Source: Branchipolynoe longqiensis (lineage: Eukaryota; Annelida; Polychaeta; Phyllodocida; Polynoidae). From it: a stretch of 64,000 bases of DNA. The stretch covers positions 372,001 to 436,000 of the forward strand of contig CM059200.1 in the NCBI GenBank assembly GCA_030323885.1, given 5' to 3'. Position numbers and translations under genes: made by a program. The notes under the pieces were generated by a model that was not told the origin of the DNA, made no database searches, and saw only the letters and a program-made list of their open reading frames with translations. Positions 54,331 to 64,000 of this stretch are shown here, one piece after another. Position 1 is the first letter of the stretch. Every line of letters starts with the position of its first letter.

Positions 54331-54384
54331 TGTAGGTGTGTGATGAGGGTTTAGGGGTGTGGTATGGGCTTAGGGATATGGTGG

Positions 54385-54715
54385 GTGTATGTGGAACGAA
54401 CGGGGCTGCCCTCTATGGAAGATCTTCTGATCAAAAAGAATCTCCGGTGGACTGGACACCTCATGAGGATGTCATCAGACAGGCTACCAAAGCAGATCCT
54501 CTATTCTCAACTGTCTTCTGGTTACAGAAAGAGAGGGCGCCCTCGTCTCCGGTTCAAGGATACCATCAAGAGAAACCTGAAGCTGAGAGACATTAAGACC
54601 AACTCATGGATGCAACTCTCACAGCAGAGAGCTAAATGGAGAGCGGCAGTCAAGTAATGAAAGCAGTCTTTATCGCGTCGCGACTGACAGCATGATGATG
54701 ATGATGATGATGATG
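54385..54715 (+). mobile_element. Non-LTR retrotransposon 3' end
   Basis: The frame at 54,385-54,657 encodes ERTGLPSMEDLLIKKNLRWT, GHLMRMSSDRLPKQILYSQL and RKRGRPRLRFKDTIKRNLK, ending at TAA. This is the C-terminal 'WTGH...RMP...KRGRP..R.KD..K..L' region found after the RT domain in several LINE clades. It is followed by 'gcagtctttatcgcgtcgcg' and a (GAT)n tail, so the 3' terminus is intact while the RT is missing (5' truncation). The clade is not certain. Confidence 0.82.
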
Positions 54716-55010
54716 TGGTGGGGGCTTAGGGATGTAGGGGGGGTAGGTCTGTGTGGTGGGGGTTGATGGTGTACATGTGTGGTTGGGGTGTAGGTGGTTA
54801 TGGTGGGGGTGTAGGTGTAGGTGTAGGTGGGTGTGGTGGGTGGGTGTGGTGGAGGTGCAGGTGGTTTGTGGTGGAGGTGTAGGGGTATCTTGCAGAGTGG
54901 CACTCCACAATCTTTAGCATCCCTAAACCCCCACCACACACCTACACCCCCACCCCCACCACAACCCTAAACCCCCACCACACACACCTAAACCCCCCAC
55001 CACAAACTTC
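54716..55010. repeat. (GTGTGGTGGGGGTGTAGG)-type low-complexity array
   Basis: G/T-rich counterpart of the 53.9-kb array, switching back to C/A-rich near 54,920. Confidence 0.85.
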
Positions 55011-55257
55011 AGAGTTCGGAAATGGCAAAACACGCAAGACCTTGGTCCCTCACGTGTCGCCACCTTATGAAATACTGTATTTGGGGGTCCTCGCATATCA
55101 TATATGCGGGCATTTGAACCGATTGATGGCCGATCCAGTTAGGTGGTACGCGAGGGCTATGGTTACTTATATTATGTTCTCTCATTTAGTAGCTGTACTG
55201 CTCGACCGGATTATACTGCCAGGACATCCAGCATACTGCGTGCGGTTCATAAGGCAT

Positions 55258-55352
55258 AATATCCTGCATAAGGCATACTATCCTGCATAAGGCATACTAT
55301 CCTGCATAAGGCATACTATCCTGCCTAAGCCATACTATCCTGCATAAGGCAT
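55258..55352. repeat. 19-bp tandem repeat, 5 copies
   Basis: Unit 'ataaggcatactatcctgc' with one variant. Confidence 0.9.
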
Positions 55353-55802
55353 ACTATCTGGAGGGTCCCCCTTTAGATATCTTCTATTCGTATGAATTAT
55401 ATAGCAGAGCTTACCCCATAGTAGAGACACACATGACACAACGCGCGATTCGAGTCCAGCACCAGCAGAAGTGTAGGTAGATAATGATGATGATGCTTAA
55501 TTTTATTCAGTTTATATATGTTTTGGATACATGCAACAGTGGATGTTATAGACATTCTTATTGGCTGCTTTAAGGACTCACCCCCCCCCCCTCCCACCCA
55601 GCTTTGGCCACCACCTTGCTATCATGGGCTTACATAACATTTGGTGACTGTGTGGCTGGGTGAGATAAGGAGGAGGGATTGTGCTTAAAGGGGCATTGTT
55701 TCCCTCCCCCGGTGTGAGCATTATAAAGGGAGTACTGTTTCATATTTAGCCATCTCGATATTCAATATACGCTTAATCGGAAAATTTTACAGGATCACCC
55801 TG

Positions 55803-56123
55803 TTGCCTGTCCAGGCGTGGCTCTCTTATGCCAGCCAGGGTAACTTGCACCAAAAAGGGCCAGCCTTCGTATCAGCTTCAGGCGCCCCAGTCCGAGCAGC
55901 CGCCCTGACCGGTCTCATCAGACTTGCCCTGCAGGCGCGCGCCCACCCCTCCCCAGACGCCTTCATGCTCCACAGCCTTCGAAAGGGTGGGGGCCCAGGC
56001 CTGCGCCCTCGCATGGACAACCCTACACAAAATACAGGAACTTGGGACTTGGTCTTCCGATGCGGTCTACACCTATGTACCCCGCAACACTATGTTGTCG
56101 GCCCCCAGGATGCTCTCCTCTAA
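55803..56123 (+). pseudogene. Tyrosine recombinase fragment of a YR retroelement, frameshifted
   Basis: The first frame reads PVQAWLSYASQGNLHQKGPA then FVSASGAPVRAAALTGLIRL and HSLRKGG, the last containing the conserved H-x-x-R of the catalytic domain. In the run of G at about 55,987-55,991 the frame shifts. The adjacent frame continues ALAWTTLHKIQELGTWSSDA and VYTYVP, giving the G-x-W-S...Y motif with the nucleophilic Tyr. The N-terminal half is missing. Enzymes of this kind integrate circular cDNA of DIRS/Ngaro elements. The terminal region after 56,133 has no clear repeat. Confidence 0.78.
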
Positions 56124-56259
56124 TTTTGGTTGAGCATCCTGGTAGCGGTCACAATTATGATGATAGACTGAACAAGACAATATACCTATGAGATACTTCG
56201 ATTCATTCAAATAATAAAACCCTTAATTAAAACTTTATATGCTCTGCTTTTGCGTTAGT

Positions 56260-56395
56260 GAATTGCCTCATGTCAAATAAAAGTTACTTCAAAGTAAAGT
56301 AAGGTTGATAATAACAATCAATTTAATATATTTATCTTAAGAAAATGAGAGTAACTCAAAAGCATCGGACCATGCAACTTTAATGTCTCATATTG
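56260..56395. repeat. T1 right-half fragment
   Basis: 'aaataaaagttacttcaaag', 'ataacaatcaatttaatata' and 'gcatcggaccatgcaacttt' match the T1 right half. Confidence 0.7.
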
Positions 56396-56569
56396 GATTT
56401 GCGCAAACCTTCTTCGCCAAAATCGAAGGCAGCCATGTGCTTTGACCACCAAAGACACTACATCAGGTCAATATGTCTTGTGTGTAGGTGAGTGGCCTTT
56501 GACCTATTGACCTTGTAAGTAGTCAGCTGATTATCGCATCTATTCCTGTCACAACTTTTTGTTATCACT

Positions 56570-56915
56570 TAAAGCTGCATAGTCTGATAAAAACATATAT
56601 TTTTTTTAAGCAAAACATTTTGAACCTACATATCCAACATAGATATACTGGTGCAGTTATTAAGTATTTGTTGCTGCATAGAAGGGTGTACTATGTCAAT
56701 TTAATTGAACCCGTTACAAAGGAATGCTATATGGTCAGAATTTTGACAAATCCATTTGGCATGGTTACACTTCAAATGTCTCTGAAGTTAGTCATTTTAA
56801 ATCAAAGTTAAATCAATCTAAAGTAAGCTAGATTATAACGATCAACCTAGTAGTAGTAGTACTATATTTATCTCAGAAAATTAGAGAAACTCAAAACTAT
56901 CGGATTATGCAAATT
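56570..56915. mobile_element. T1 MITE, complete but diverged
   Basis: Begins 'cttaaagctgcatagtctga', ends 'tatcggattatgcaaattca', with all interior landmarks in order. Confidence 0.75.
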
Positions 56916-57027
56916 CAAACAAAATATACATATTCCAAAAGTATTAAGCCTAGACCATATTCCAAAAGTATTAAGCCTAGACCTGATACAAAAAAATACA
57001 GGATATTGGTTACTTGTTCCTATGCTC

Positions 57028-57145
57028 AGTAAGGATGGCCAAAGGAGTTGAGCGCCCACTTTCCATTGTGGTAGGTCGTTGGGTTGGAACCACTGGTCGG
57101 GTCAAACCAATAACTTAACAAATTATACTTGTCGATACCTAGCCT
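57028..57145 (+). repeat. SINE-A head fragment
   Basis: 'aaggatggccaaaggagttg', 'ggtcgggtcaaaccaataac', 'tacttgtcgatacctagcct'; truncated after that. Confidence 0.65.
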
Positions 57146-57149
57146 GGTG

Positions 57150-58740
57150 TTCAGCAATACTAAGATGAGGCAAGAAGCAGTAAAATGAGGAAGACTAATT
57201 TTCCGCCATTGCTCACTGACACACCTGACTCAGAGGCATGAGTGGGTTAATCAAGGCTTTTATTCGGGCGCTGCCCGCCCGGCGGCATGTACATTAACTG
57301 TCTATCATCGGGCAAGAAGCGAACGAGCGAAGGCCCCGATATATTGGGAAAATGAAATGTGATGAGGGCATATGAGTGATGTGAACGATTTAACAAACGA
57401 GTAATCAATTACGTTAAAGTACAATAGCAATAGTTAATGATGAAAATATGAGATAACAGTACAGGGTAAATTATCAGAAATGTGACATTTAAGTAAAATT
57501 GGAGGTGGGAAGTGGTCAGTGCGGGTGTTTGGAGAAGACTGACCAGCTTTGGTAGCTCCGGAAGACCCCAGGATAGTGCCTGGCCATGATGGCTGGCAGT
57601 AGTTGTTATATTGGCTGGAGGGGGGGGAAGAGGGCTTCCCCCCCTCTCCCCCCCCCCCTTCATCACTCACTCCCCCCCCCCCACCCCTGCCACAGTAGTG
57701 GCAGGGTGGGGGGAGGGCTTCAGCCTTGAGCCTGCCAGGTCCAGCAATGACACCGAATGAGCGACCTCGCTCATTCAAGACGATTGAAATTTCCCATTTA
57801 ATCAAATAATGTACAAAAAAAAGGATCAATCTACCTATCTGAGCTGGAGCTCAAATATGGAATTTGATTATGTCAGACTGAGAATAGATATGGGTCGTTT
57901 CATGGTAAATGGGGACAAAGTGTAACATGAGGGTCAACAATGAATATTGTGTATTTTCCTAATTCTTTCGCTGAGTAGACAACTGTTGTCCATATATATA
58001 TGACATCAGGTGACTGGTGACAGCCGGTAACGGCGCAGGCAAGAAAGAAATCGGAGCTAAAAATAAGTGGTGCTCGGCGTGCAGTCAAGGCTGGACTGAG
58101 CCAAGCGGCAATGAGATGGCAGTCCCGGGGCAAAAGAGTGGCCCGGGGCGAATATACAGTGAAGAATAAATAAGAAATAAATAATTAATAATTAATTAAA
58201 GAGAGAAGGGGGGAAACTCCGCCTCCTTTATATATATATAATAAATTATATTCTACATATACTGGTAACGTGAAGGAAAAGATAGTTGAGGTTACCATTT
58301 TGTCAGAAAAACAAGAACTAATTGATTAGCCAGCCCCAGGTGTGGACTTATTAATCAACAATTGTGGATTCATTAATCAAAACAATTATTTAAGAAAATA
58401 ATATTGCATGAAACAATAAATTTCTATGTTGTGATCTCCTAAGTATTGAAATGCACTGTAAAGAAATCTGCATAGGATGATTATTTTCTTCCTAATTTTG
58501 AGTTGTGGACATAACAGAATAGAAGGGGACACTCAAAATAATATGGGACTTCAATTTCAATTTTCTTTCATACAGTTTAGTAAGAAAATTGTATTACTAG
58601 TCATGGTACTCCATAAAATGTTTACACATGCAACAGTACCAAGGGTTTTCTTGTTGAAGCTCTAGTATTCATAGAACAGCATATTCTCTGACAAAACAAT
58701 CAAGAAGGAAGCAGGGGACACACCAGTTACGTCCAGAAAT
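57150..58740. other. Non-coding stretch
   Basis: Contains a GC-rich patch (57,260-57,345), poly-G/C purine-pyrimidine runs (57,617-57,725) and otherwise AT-rich DNA. No gene or complete element is recognised. Confidence 0.4.
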
Positions 58741-58742
58741 AT

Positions 58743-59085
58743 TGTTTGTTTGTTTGTTGTTGTTTTACGTCCTAGCAACATCTAAGGTCATATCAGGACG
58801 GATACCGACTTGTGAGAGTGCGCACTCAGGGTGACTTTATAGTGCTGTCCCACTGGGAAACCAGGCCGCCGGCACCATGACCTGGTATCCCACTCAGTCA
58901 CATTATCCTGACACTGAGCACACCAGTCCTTGCCCTATCCTAATAATGCTGAGTGCCTGGCTAGGAAGCGACAAGTATCAATTTTAAAGTCATTGGTTTG
59001 ACTCGACCGGGACTCGAACCCATGACCCCATGATCTACCAGCACGGGAGACGGATGCTCTAACTCATTCGGCCATCCCGTCTGGT
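58743..59085 (-). repeat. SINE-A, full-length
   Basis: The left part 'tgttgttttacgtcctagca' is the 3' end. The right part is the tRNA-like head ('gggactcgaacccatgaccc' B box, 'actcattcggccatcccgtc' A box). It is well preserved, so probably among the younger copies. Confidence 0.88.
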
Positions 59086-59559
59086 CCATGGAATATCAGA
59101 TACAAAAATATATATATGCATGAAAAATGAACATTTATTTCAAGTAAGAGTCTCCTTTATTATTTCATTGACTAACAGGTAATATTCTATGCAAAATAAA
59201 GGTCTAGTAGGCTGTAGAAAAATCCACATTCTCCACATAACAAATTCATGCCTTTAAAACACCATATCTTTTGAAGGGAAACTTTTTTTTACTTTCACAT
59301 TAGGCCTTAATTGTTTCATATCTATCCCTCCAAAGTGTAAGAATACCAATTCTATAAAGAAAATACCTCCTCTACTCTTTCCATAATTGTTTTTGACCAT
59401 TACATAATGGAAAGTACATTGGCCCCATTTACCATGAGACGACCCATATATGGAATCACATAGGTTATAAGGCACACACAACCGGCTTCAAATTCACTAT
59501 TGAAACAAAGCAGGCTTTGTTATATTCTTCCGACGGCCTTCATGATACTTGTCTTTCCG

Positions 59560-59720
59560 TGAACTGCGTGTTTACAACCCTTCTGTATAATTACTGACCT
59601 CTGGGCCTACACATGTTTCAGTGCTGTTTCATGGAGGAACTCTATTAAACTGTGTGTGTTCCCTGATGTTTATGTCATGCTGGTAGCTGAGGAGGGCTAT
59701 TACTGCTGACTGGCCAAGAG
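59560..59720. repeat. Single-copy relative of the 34-bp minisatellite and its flank
   Basis: 'ccgtgaactgcgtgtttaca' then 'cccttctgtat', followed by 'gtttcagtgctg', 'ctctattaaactgtgtgtgt' and 'gaggagggctattactgctg'. These match the array unit and its right flank at 7,695-7,800. Confidence 0.75.
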
Positions 59721-59749
59721 TGAGTGAGTGATTGGTCAGTGATTGCTGA

Positions 59750-60092
59750 GTTGGTTGGTTGCTGGAGCTTGACATCCTGGCAACATCTAAGGTAATATCA
59801 GGATGGGTACTGACTTGTGACATTGCACACTTATGCTGACGTAATACCGATTGTTTAACCCTCTAGTAACCACTGCTAGACCAGGCTGCCAGCACCATGA
59901 CCTGATCTCCCACTCAGTCACATTATCCTGACAGCAAGCCAACCAGTCATTGTCCTATCCTAATAATGCTGAACGGCTGGCTAGGAAGTGACAAGTATCA
60001 ATTTTTTAAGTCAATGATTTGATTCGACTGTGAATTGAACTCCCAACCTTCCGCATGGGAGGCCTGCGCTCTACCAATTTAGCCACGGTGTC
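59750..60092 (-). repeat. SINE-A, near full-length with internal insertion
   Basis: 'tgctggagcttgacatcctg' to head 'ctctaccaatttagccacgg'. The body is interrupted near 59,845 by 'gattgtttaaccctctagta', the end of the piggyBac-like family seen at 62,418. Confidence 0.72.
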
Positions 60093-60302
60093 AAGTGCGA
60101 GAGAGTGAGAGAGTAAGAGAGTATGTGACATTAAGTGAGAGAGTATGTGGGAGGGTGAGAGTGGGTGACTGAGTAAGTGGGGGAGTGAGAGAGACAGTAG
60201 ATGAGTAAGTGAGCAAGTGAATGAGTGGGTGAGTGAGTGAGTGAGTGGGTGAGTGGGTGAGTGAGTGAGTGAAAGTGAGTGAATGAGGGAGTGAGTGAGG
60301 CA
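60093..60302. repeat. (GTGA)n-like microsatellite
   Basis: Imperfect GAGA/GTGA repeats of about 200 nt. Confidence 0.9.
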
Positions 60303-60582
60303 ATTACAAAATCTTTTGCATTTGATTTTGTTCTTTTAGTTTTTAGCTTTTTATTTGTTTATTTATTCATTTGAATAAGCATTTTCAAACACCGTTTATT
60401 GATGCAAACGTTGTTGCTTTGTACTCTGGGTAACATAGCTGAAGGGATAACATTAGTTTTTTAAAGGGGTGGTTTTCTATACAAACATGGCGATCTAAAT
60501 ATTTCTGGTATTGCCATTTATTTGAAGTCAGAGACTACATGGGCCGGGTTTCAAGTTAGGTCAGTGAATTGTTTGAGATAGA

Positions 60583-62200
60583 TGTCTGAATTAGTGAAAC
60601 AATAAGACGAGAGGGACACTCCAGTGTGTGTGAAATAGATGTCTGAATTAGTGAAACAATAAGACGAGAGGGACGCTCCAGTGTGTGTGAAATAATGTCT
60701 GAATTAGTGAATCAATAAGACGAGAGGGACGCTCCAGTGTGTGTGAAATAATGTCTGAATTAGTGAATCAATAAGAGAAGAGGGACGCTCCAGTGTGTGT
60801 GAAATAATGTCTGAATTAGTGAATCAATAAGAGAAGAGGGACGCTCCAGTGTGTGTGAAATAGATGTCTGAATTAGTGAATCAATAAGACAAGAGGGACG
60901 CTCCAGTGTGTGTGAAATAGATGTCTGAATTAGTGAAACAATAAGAGAAGAGGGACGCTCCAGTGTGTGTGAAATAAATGTCTGAATTAGTGAATCACTA
61001 AGACAAGAGGGACGCTCCAGTGTGTGTGAAATAATGTCTGAATTAGTGAATGAATAAGACGAGAGGGACGCTCCAGTGTGTGTGAAATAATGTCTGAATT
61101 AGTGAATCAATAAGAGAAGAGGGACGCTCCAGTGTGTGTGAAATAGATGTCGGAATTAGTGAATCAATAAGAGAAGAGGGACGCTCCAGTGTGTGTGAAA
61201 TAGATGTCGGAATTAGTGAATCACTAAGACAAGAGGGACGCTCCAGTGTGTGTGAAATAATGTCTGAATTAGTGAATCACTAAGACAAGAGGGACGCTCC
61301 AGTGTGTGTGAAATAATGTCTGAATTAGTGAATGAATAAGACGAGAGGGACGCTCCAGTGTGTGTGAAATAGATGTCTGAATTAGTGAATCAATAAGAGA
61401 AGAGGGACGCTCCAGTGTGTGTGAAATAGATGTCTGAATTAGTGAATCAATAAGAGAAGAGGGACGCTCCAGTGTGTGTGAAATAGATGTCTGAATTAGT
61501 GAATCAATAAGACAAGAGGGACGCTCCAGTGTGTGTGAAATAATGTCTGAATTAGTGAATCAATAAGAGAAGAGGGACGCTCCAGTGTGTGTGAAATAAT
61601 GTCTGAATTAGTGAATCAATAAGACAAGAGGGACGCTCCAGTGTGTGTGAAATAATGTCTGAATTAGTGAAAACATAAGAGGGACTCCAGTGTGTGTGAA
61701 ATAATGTCGAATATGAAATAAGAGAAGAGGGACCTCCAGTGTGTGTGAAATAATGTCTGAATTAGTGAATCAATAAGAAAGAGGGACGCTCCAGTGTGTG
61801 TGAAATAATGTCTGAATTAGTGAATCAATAAGAGAAGAGGGACGCTCCAGTGTGTGTGAAATAATGTCTGAATTAGTGAATCAATAAGACAAGAGGGACG
61901 CTCCAGTGTGTGTGAAATAATGTCTGAATTAGTGAATCACTAAGACAAGAGGGACGCTCCAAAAACAAAACTCCAGTGTGTGTGAAATAATGTCTGAATT
62001 AGTGAAACAATAAGACGAGAGGGACACTCCAGTGTGTGTGAAATAGATGTCTGAATTAGTGAATCAATAAGAGAAGAGGGACACTCCAGTGTGTGTGAAA
62101 TAGATGTCTGAATTAGTGAATCAATAAGAGAAGAGGGACACTCCAGTGTGTGTGAAATAGATGTCTGAATTAGTGAAACAATAAGACGAGAATGACCCTC
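60583..62200. repeat. About 57-bp minisatellite, about 28 copies
   Basis: The unit includes 'tgtctgaattagtgaatcaa', 'taagagaagagggacgctcc' and 'agtgtgtgtgaaata'. Two length classes alternate (aaatagatgtc versus aaataatgtc), with further variants (gaatcac, agacgaga). One damaged stretch near 61,670-61,740 has several missing bases, possibly sequencing error. Confidence 0.93.
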
Positions 62201-62417
62201 TCGTGTGTGTTATGTAACGATCTGCTGGCATCTGGCGATTGTGTGCATGTCCTGGTCGATTAGGTGCACGCGCCAACTGTCCTGTTGTCTGCTCCAAATA
62301 AGCACAATTTTCACTCAAACTACTTCACTAGATTTGCCCCCTCCCCCCTCACCCGAGTAGCCTGTACTTGATCCCCCTGTGGGCGTCAATTAGAGTTAGT
62401 TAATTAGTGGCGATTGT

Positions 62418-62636
62418 TTAACCCTCTAGTAACCATCCGATACTAGCAGCTCCTCATCACCATAGCCAAACCAGCTGTTGTTAATTTACCTTTTTATAAC
62501 CATATTACCATCTATGATATAGTTGTTGTACTATGATATTATGGTTATAAACGGATAAATTAATAACAGCGGGTTGGGCTATGGTGATCAGGAAATGTTT
62601 GTATCGTATGGGATACATTGGTCACTAGAGGGTTAA
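62418..62636. mobile_element. PiggyBac-like MITE, about 219 bp
   Basis: Ends 'ttaaccctctagtaaccat' and inverse 'ggtcactagagggttaa', each finishing in TTAA. TTAA targets and TTAACCC-type termini are piggyBac hallmarks. The interior has a second inverted pair around 'ataaccatattaccatctat'. A lone end of the family lies at 59,849. Confidence 0.75.
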
Positions 62637-62887
62637 CGCCGTGTTGTCAGCAAGGGCCATAATCACGGATTATTGATGATTTAATTAGAAATGTGAGGCC
62701 GGGGCAGTTTTGTCAAGGATCCAGTCGCATGGCAACAACCAACGAACATTGACACCAGGGTGCCTTCTGCTCGGCCGACTGACACAAACTTATGCCCAAT
62801 GAAGTCACCAGAAGATGGTTCCATGACAAACTGAATACCAAAGAGGCGCAGTACATTTGCCATTTACAATAAAAGTTACAATTGTAC

Positions 62888-63300
62888 TAGATAAAAGATT
62901 CACCCGGTACTTGTAGTACATGGGTGAAGATCAGCCTTATATAAAAACGGTCGAAAAATCGGGCTAATGAAATGAGTCTTTATGAGAGCCTAATCTCTCA
63001 ATCTAAGAAGCAACATTTATTCTTTGTATATGTCTTCATGTTTACCCGCTACTTTTGAGTTGGAAAATATAATAAAACATATACTTTAATGCAATTAAAA
63101 GTGAAATCGATGGCGTTCTCTGGCCGCCATCTTGTCTTTTTGCATTCTCGCCCATTTCACCAACTCTGTGCCTATATGAGTAGCCATTTGATACTGGAGC
63201 CACAGTTTCTAGTTCATGTTCCATACTAAACCTATTTTCGCCCGTATTTACACTACGTTGTCCTTCACCCGTGTACTACAACGGGTGAATCTTTTATCTA
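62888..63300. mobile_element. T4 MITE, 413 bp, perfect 9-bp duplication
   Basis: Ends 'tagataaaagattcacccg' and inverse 'cgggtgaatcttttatcta'. CAATTGTAC flanks both sides (62,879-62,887 and 63,301-63,309). The YY1-type word is conserved at 63,123-63,134. Confidence 0.92.
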
Positions 63301-63415
63301 CAATTGTACATACTTGTAGGAACAGTCGTCATGGGTGGGTGCGTTGTTTTCAAATGGGCCTGAGCCTTCAGCTTTGACCCATTTGAAATCACTCCGCCCA
63401 TTCAGCTGAATGCAT

Positions 63416-63461
63416 AGCGAAGACACAATTTGACATATATATGTCAAATTGTGTCTTCGCT
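63416..63461. repeat. Perfect 46-bp palindrome
   Basis: Arms of 23 nt ('agcgaagacacaatttgac' plus atat) with no spacer. A second, imperfect hairpin (TTTCAAATGGG with CCCATTTGAAA) lies just upstream at about 63,348-63,390. Confidence 0.93.
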
Positions 63462-63574
63462 GAGCCTGGATGTACCAGCCTAATACTAACCATTTATCTG
63501 CGGGTCACAGCACTCATTCTACACATCGAAACCGGATGTAACTACACGAAGGTCTCGCCAGAAACCAGGACAGC

Positions 63575-63750
63575 ATATAAGTTTGTCTGTTTGTTGTTGT
63601 TTTATGTCCTAGCAACATCTACAGGTATTATTAGGATGGGTACCAACTTGTGACAGTTTGCACTTACGGCAACTTTATAGTACTTCCCCACTGGCAGACC
63701 AGGTTTCCAGCACCATGACCCGATATCCCACTCAGTCTTCCATATTCCTG
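63575..63750 (-). repeat. SINE-A body fragment
   Basis: 'tgttttatgtcctagcaaca', 'aactttatagtacttcccca' and 'gacccgatatcccactcagt'; truncated. Confidence 0.7.
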
Positions 63751-63839
63751 AATATTGAAATATGCTACATTTTACTTAGAACATTCTAAATTAGTTTACA
63801 CCTTTGTGCAGGACCCCTCTGGACACACCCAGGTCGCTT

Positions 63840-64000
63840 AGTACACATATAGAAAACATGTTTACCAAAAAGATTATATTAAATTGATAAGGTTAGGGTT
63901 CTGGATTTCTATTAATTTTGAATAAAACTGACGTATTGCACTGCACGTAACGGCAAACTAAATGCACTGTCAATGGCAGTGAGCAATCTTCATAGAGAAA
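63840..64000. repeat. T2 fragment running off the window
   Basis: 'acacatatagaaaacatgtt', 'aaaagattatattaaattga' and 'tgtcaatggcagtgagcaat' match the T2 interior. Confidence 0.7.

Overview
The window is eukaryotic, intron-rich and crowded with repeats. Coding exons are short, GC-rich islands in AT-rich DNA. It is probably from a mollusc, perhaps a gastropod. I infer this from the mix of tRNA-derived SINEs (one, at 49,628-49,945, resembles a SINE family I recall as common in molluscan DNA), DIRS and Ngaro tyrosine-recombinase retrotransposons, and dense short DNA transposons. No species can be named from the sequence.

One host gene is supported. It lies on the minus strand from about 49.5 kb down to 9.95 kb and is an actin filament-associated protein 1 (AFAP1/AFAP1L) homologue. 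Twelve exons, plus a possible 33-nt microexon, have splice sites at both ends and join in compatible phases. They encode the N-terminal helical segment, an acidic Ser-Tyr-Glu patch matching AFAP1, a PH domain on one exon (27,936-28,248), linkers, a Lys/Glu-rich helical stretch and a Ser/Arg-rich tail. The chain breaks in one place. The exon ending at 23,984 stops in phase 1 and the next one found (20,696-20,855) starts in phase 0. The second PH domain of the family should lie between them, where a G-rich minisatellite and a 499-nt assembly gap sit. The first exon(s) and the 3' end were not found.

The most unusual structure is in this gene. Two minisatellites are amplified copies of its own exon-intron junctions. 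At 25,568-26,262, eight extra copies of a 3' splice site plus exon start precede the real exon. At 22,440-23,975, about 17 copies of an exon end plus 5' splice site follow the real donor.

The introns hold two tyrosine-recombinase retroelements side by side. One is a Gag-only Ngaro-type element (12,731-15,458) with textbook A1...B1-A2-B2 split direct repeats. The other is a DIRS-like element (about 16,500-20,635) with inverted terminal repeats, a Gag, and an RT/RNase H reading frame in the -1 frame relative to Gag. Neither has its recombinase. A broken recombinase fragment lies alone at 55.8 kb.

The rest is repeats: at least six short TIR families, often nested; three or four tRNA-derived SINE families; LINE 3' ends; and large minisatellites (59 bp at 2.7 kb, 34 bp at 6.0-7.7 kb, about 57 bp at 60.6-62.2 kb). 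A possible plus-strand promoter with NRF1-like and YY1-like motifs and a tiny first exon lies at 36.85-36.91 kb. Region by region: 1-9.9 kb repeats only; 9.9-49.5 kb the AFAP1-like gene and its intronic elements; 49.5-64 kb repeats, two retroelement fragments and no supported host exon.
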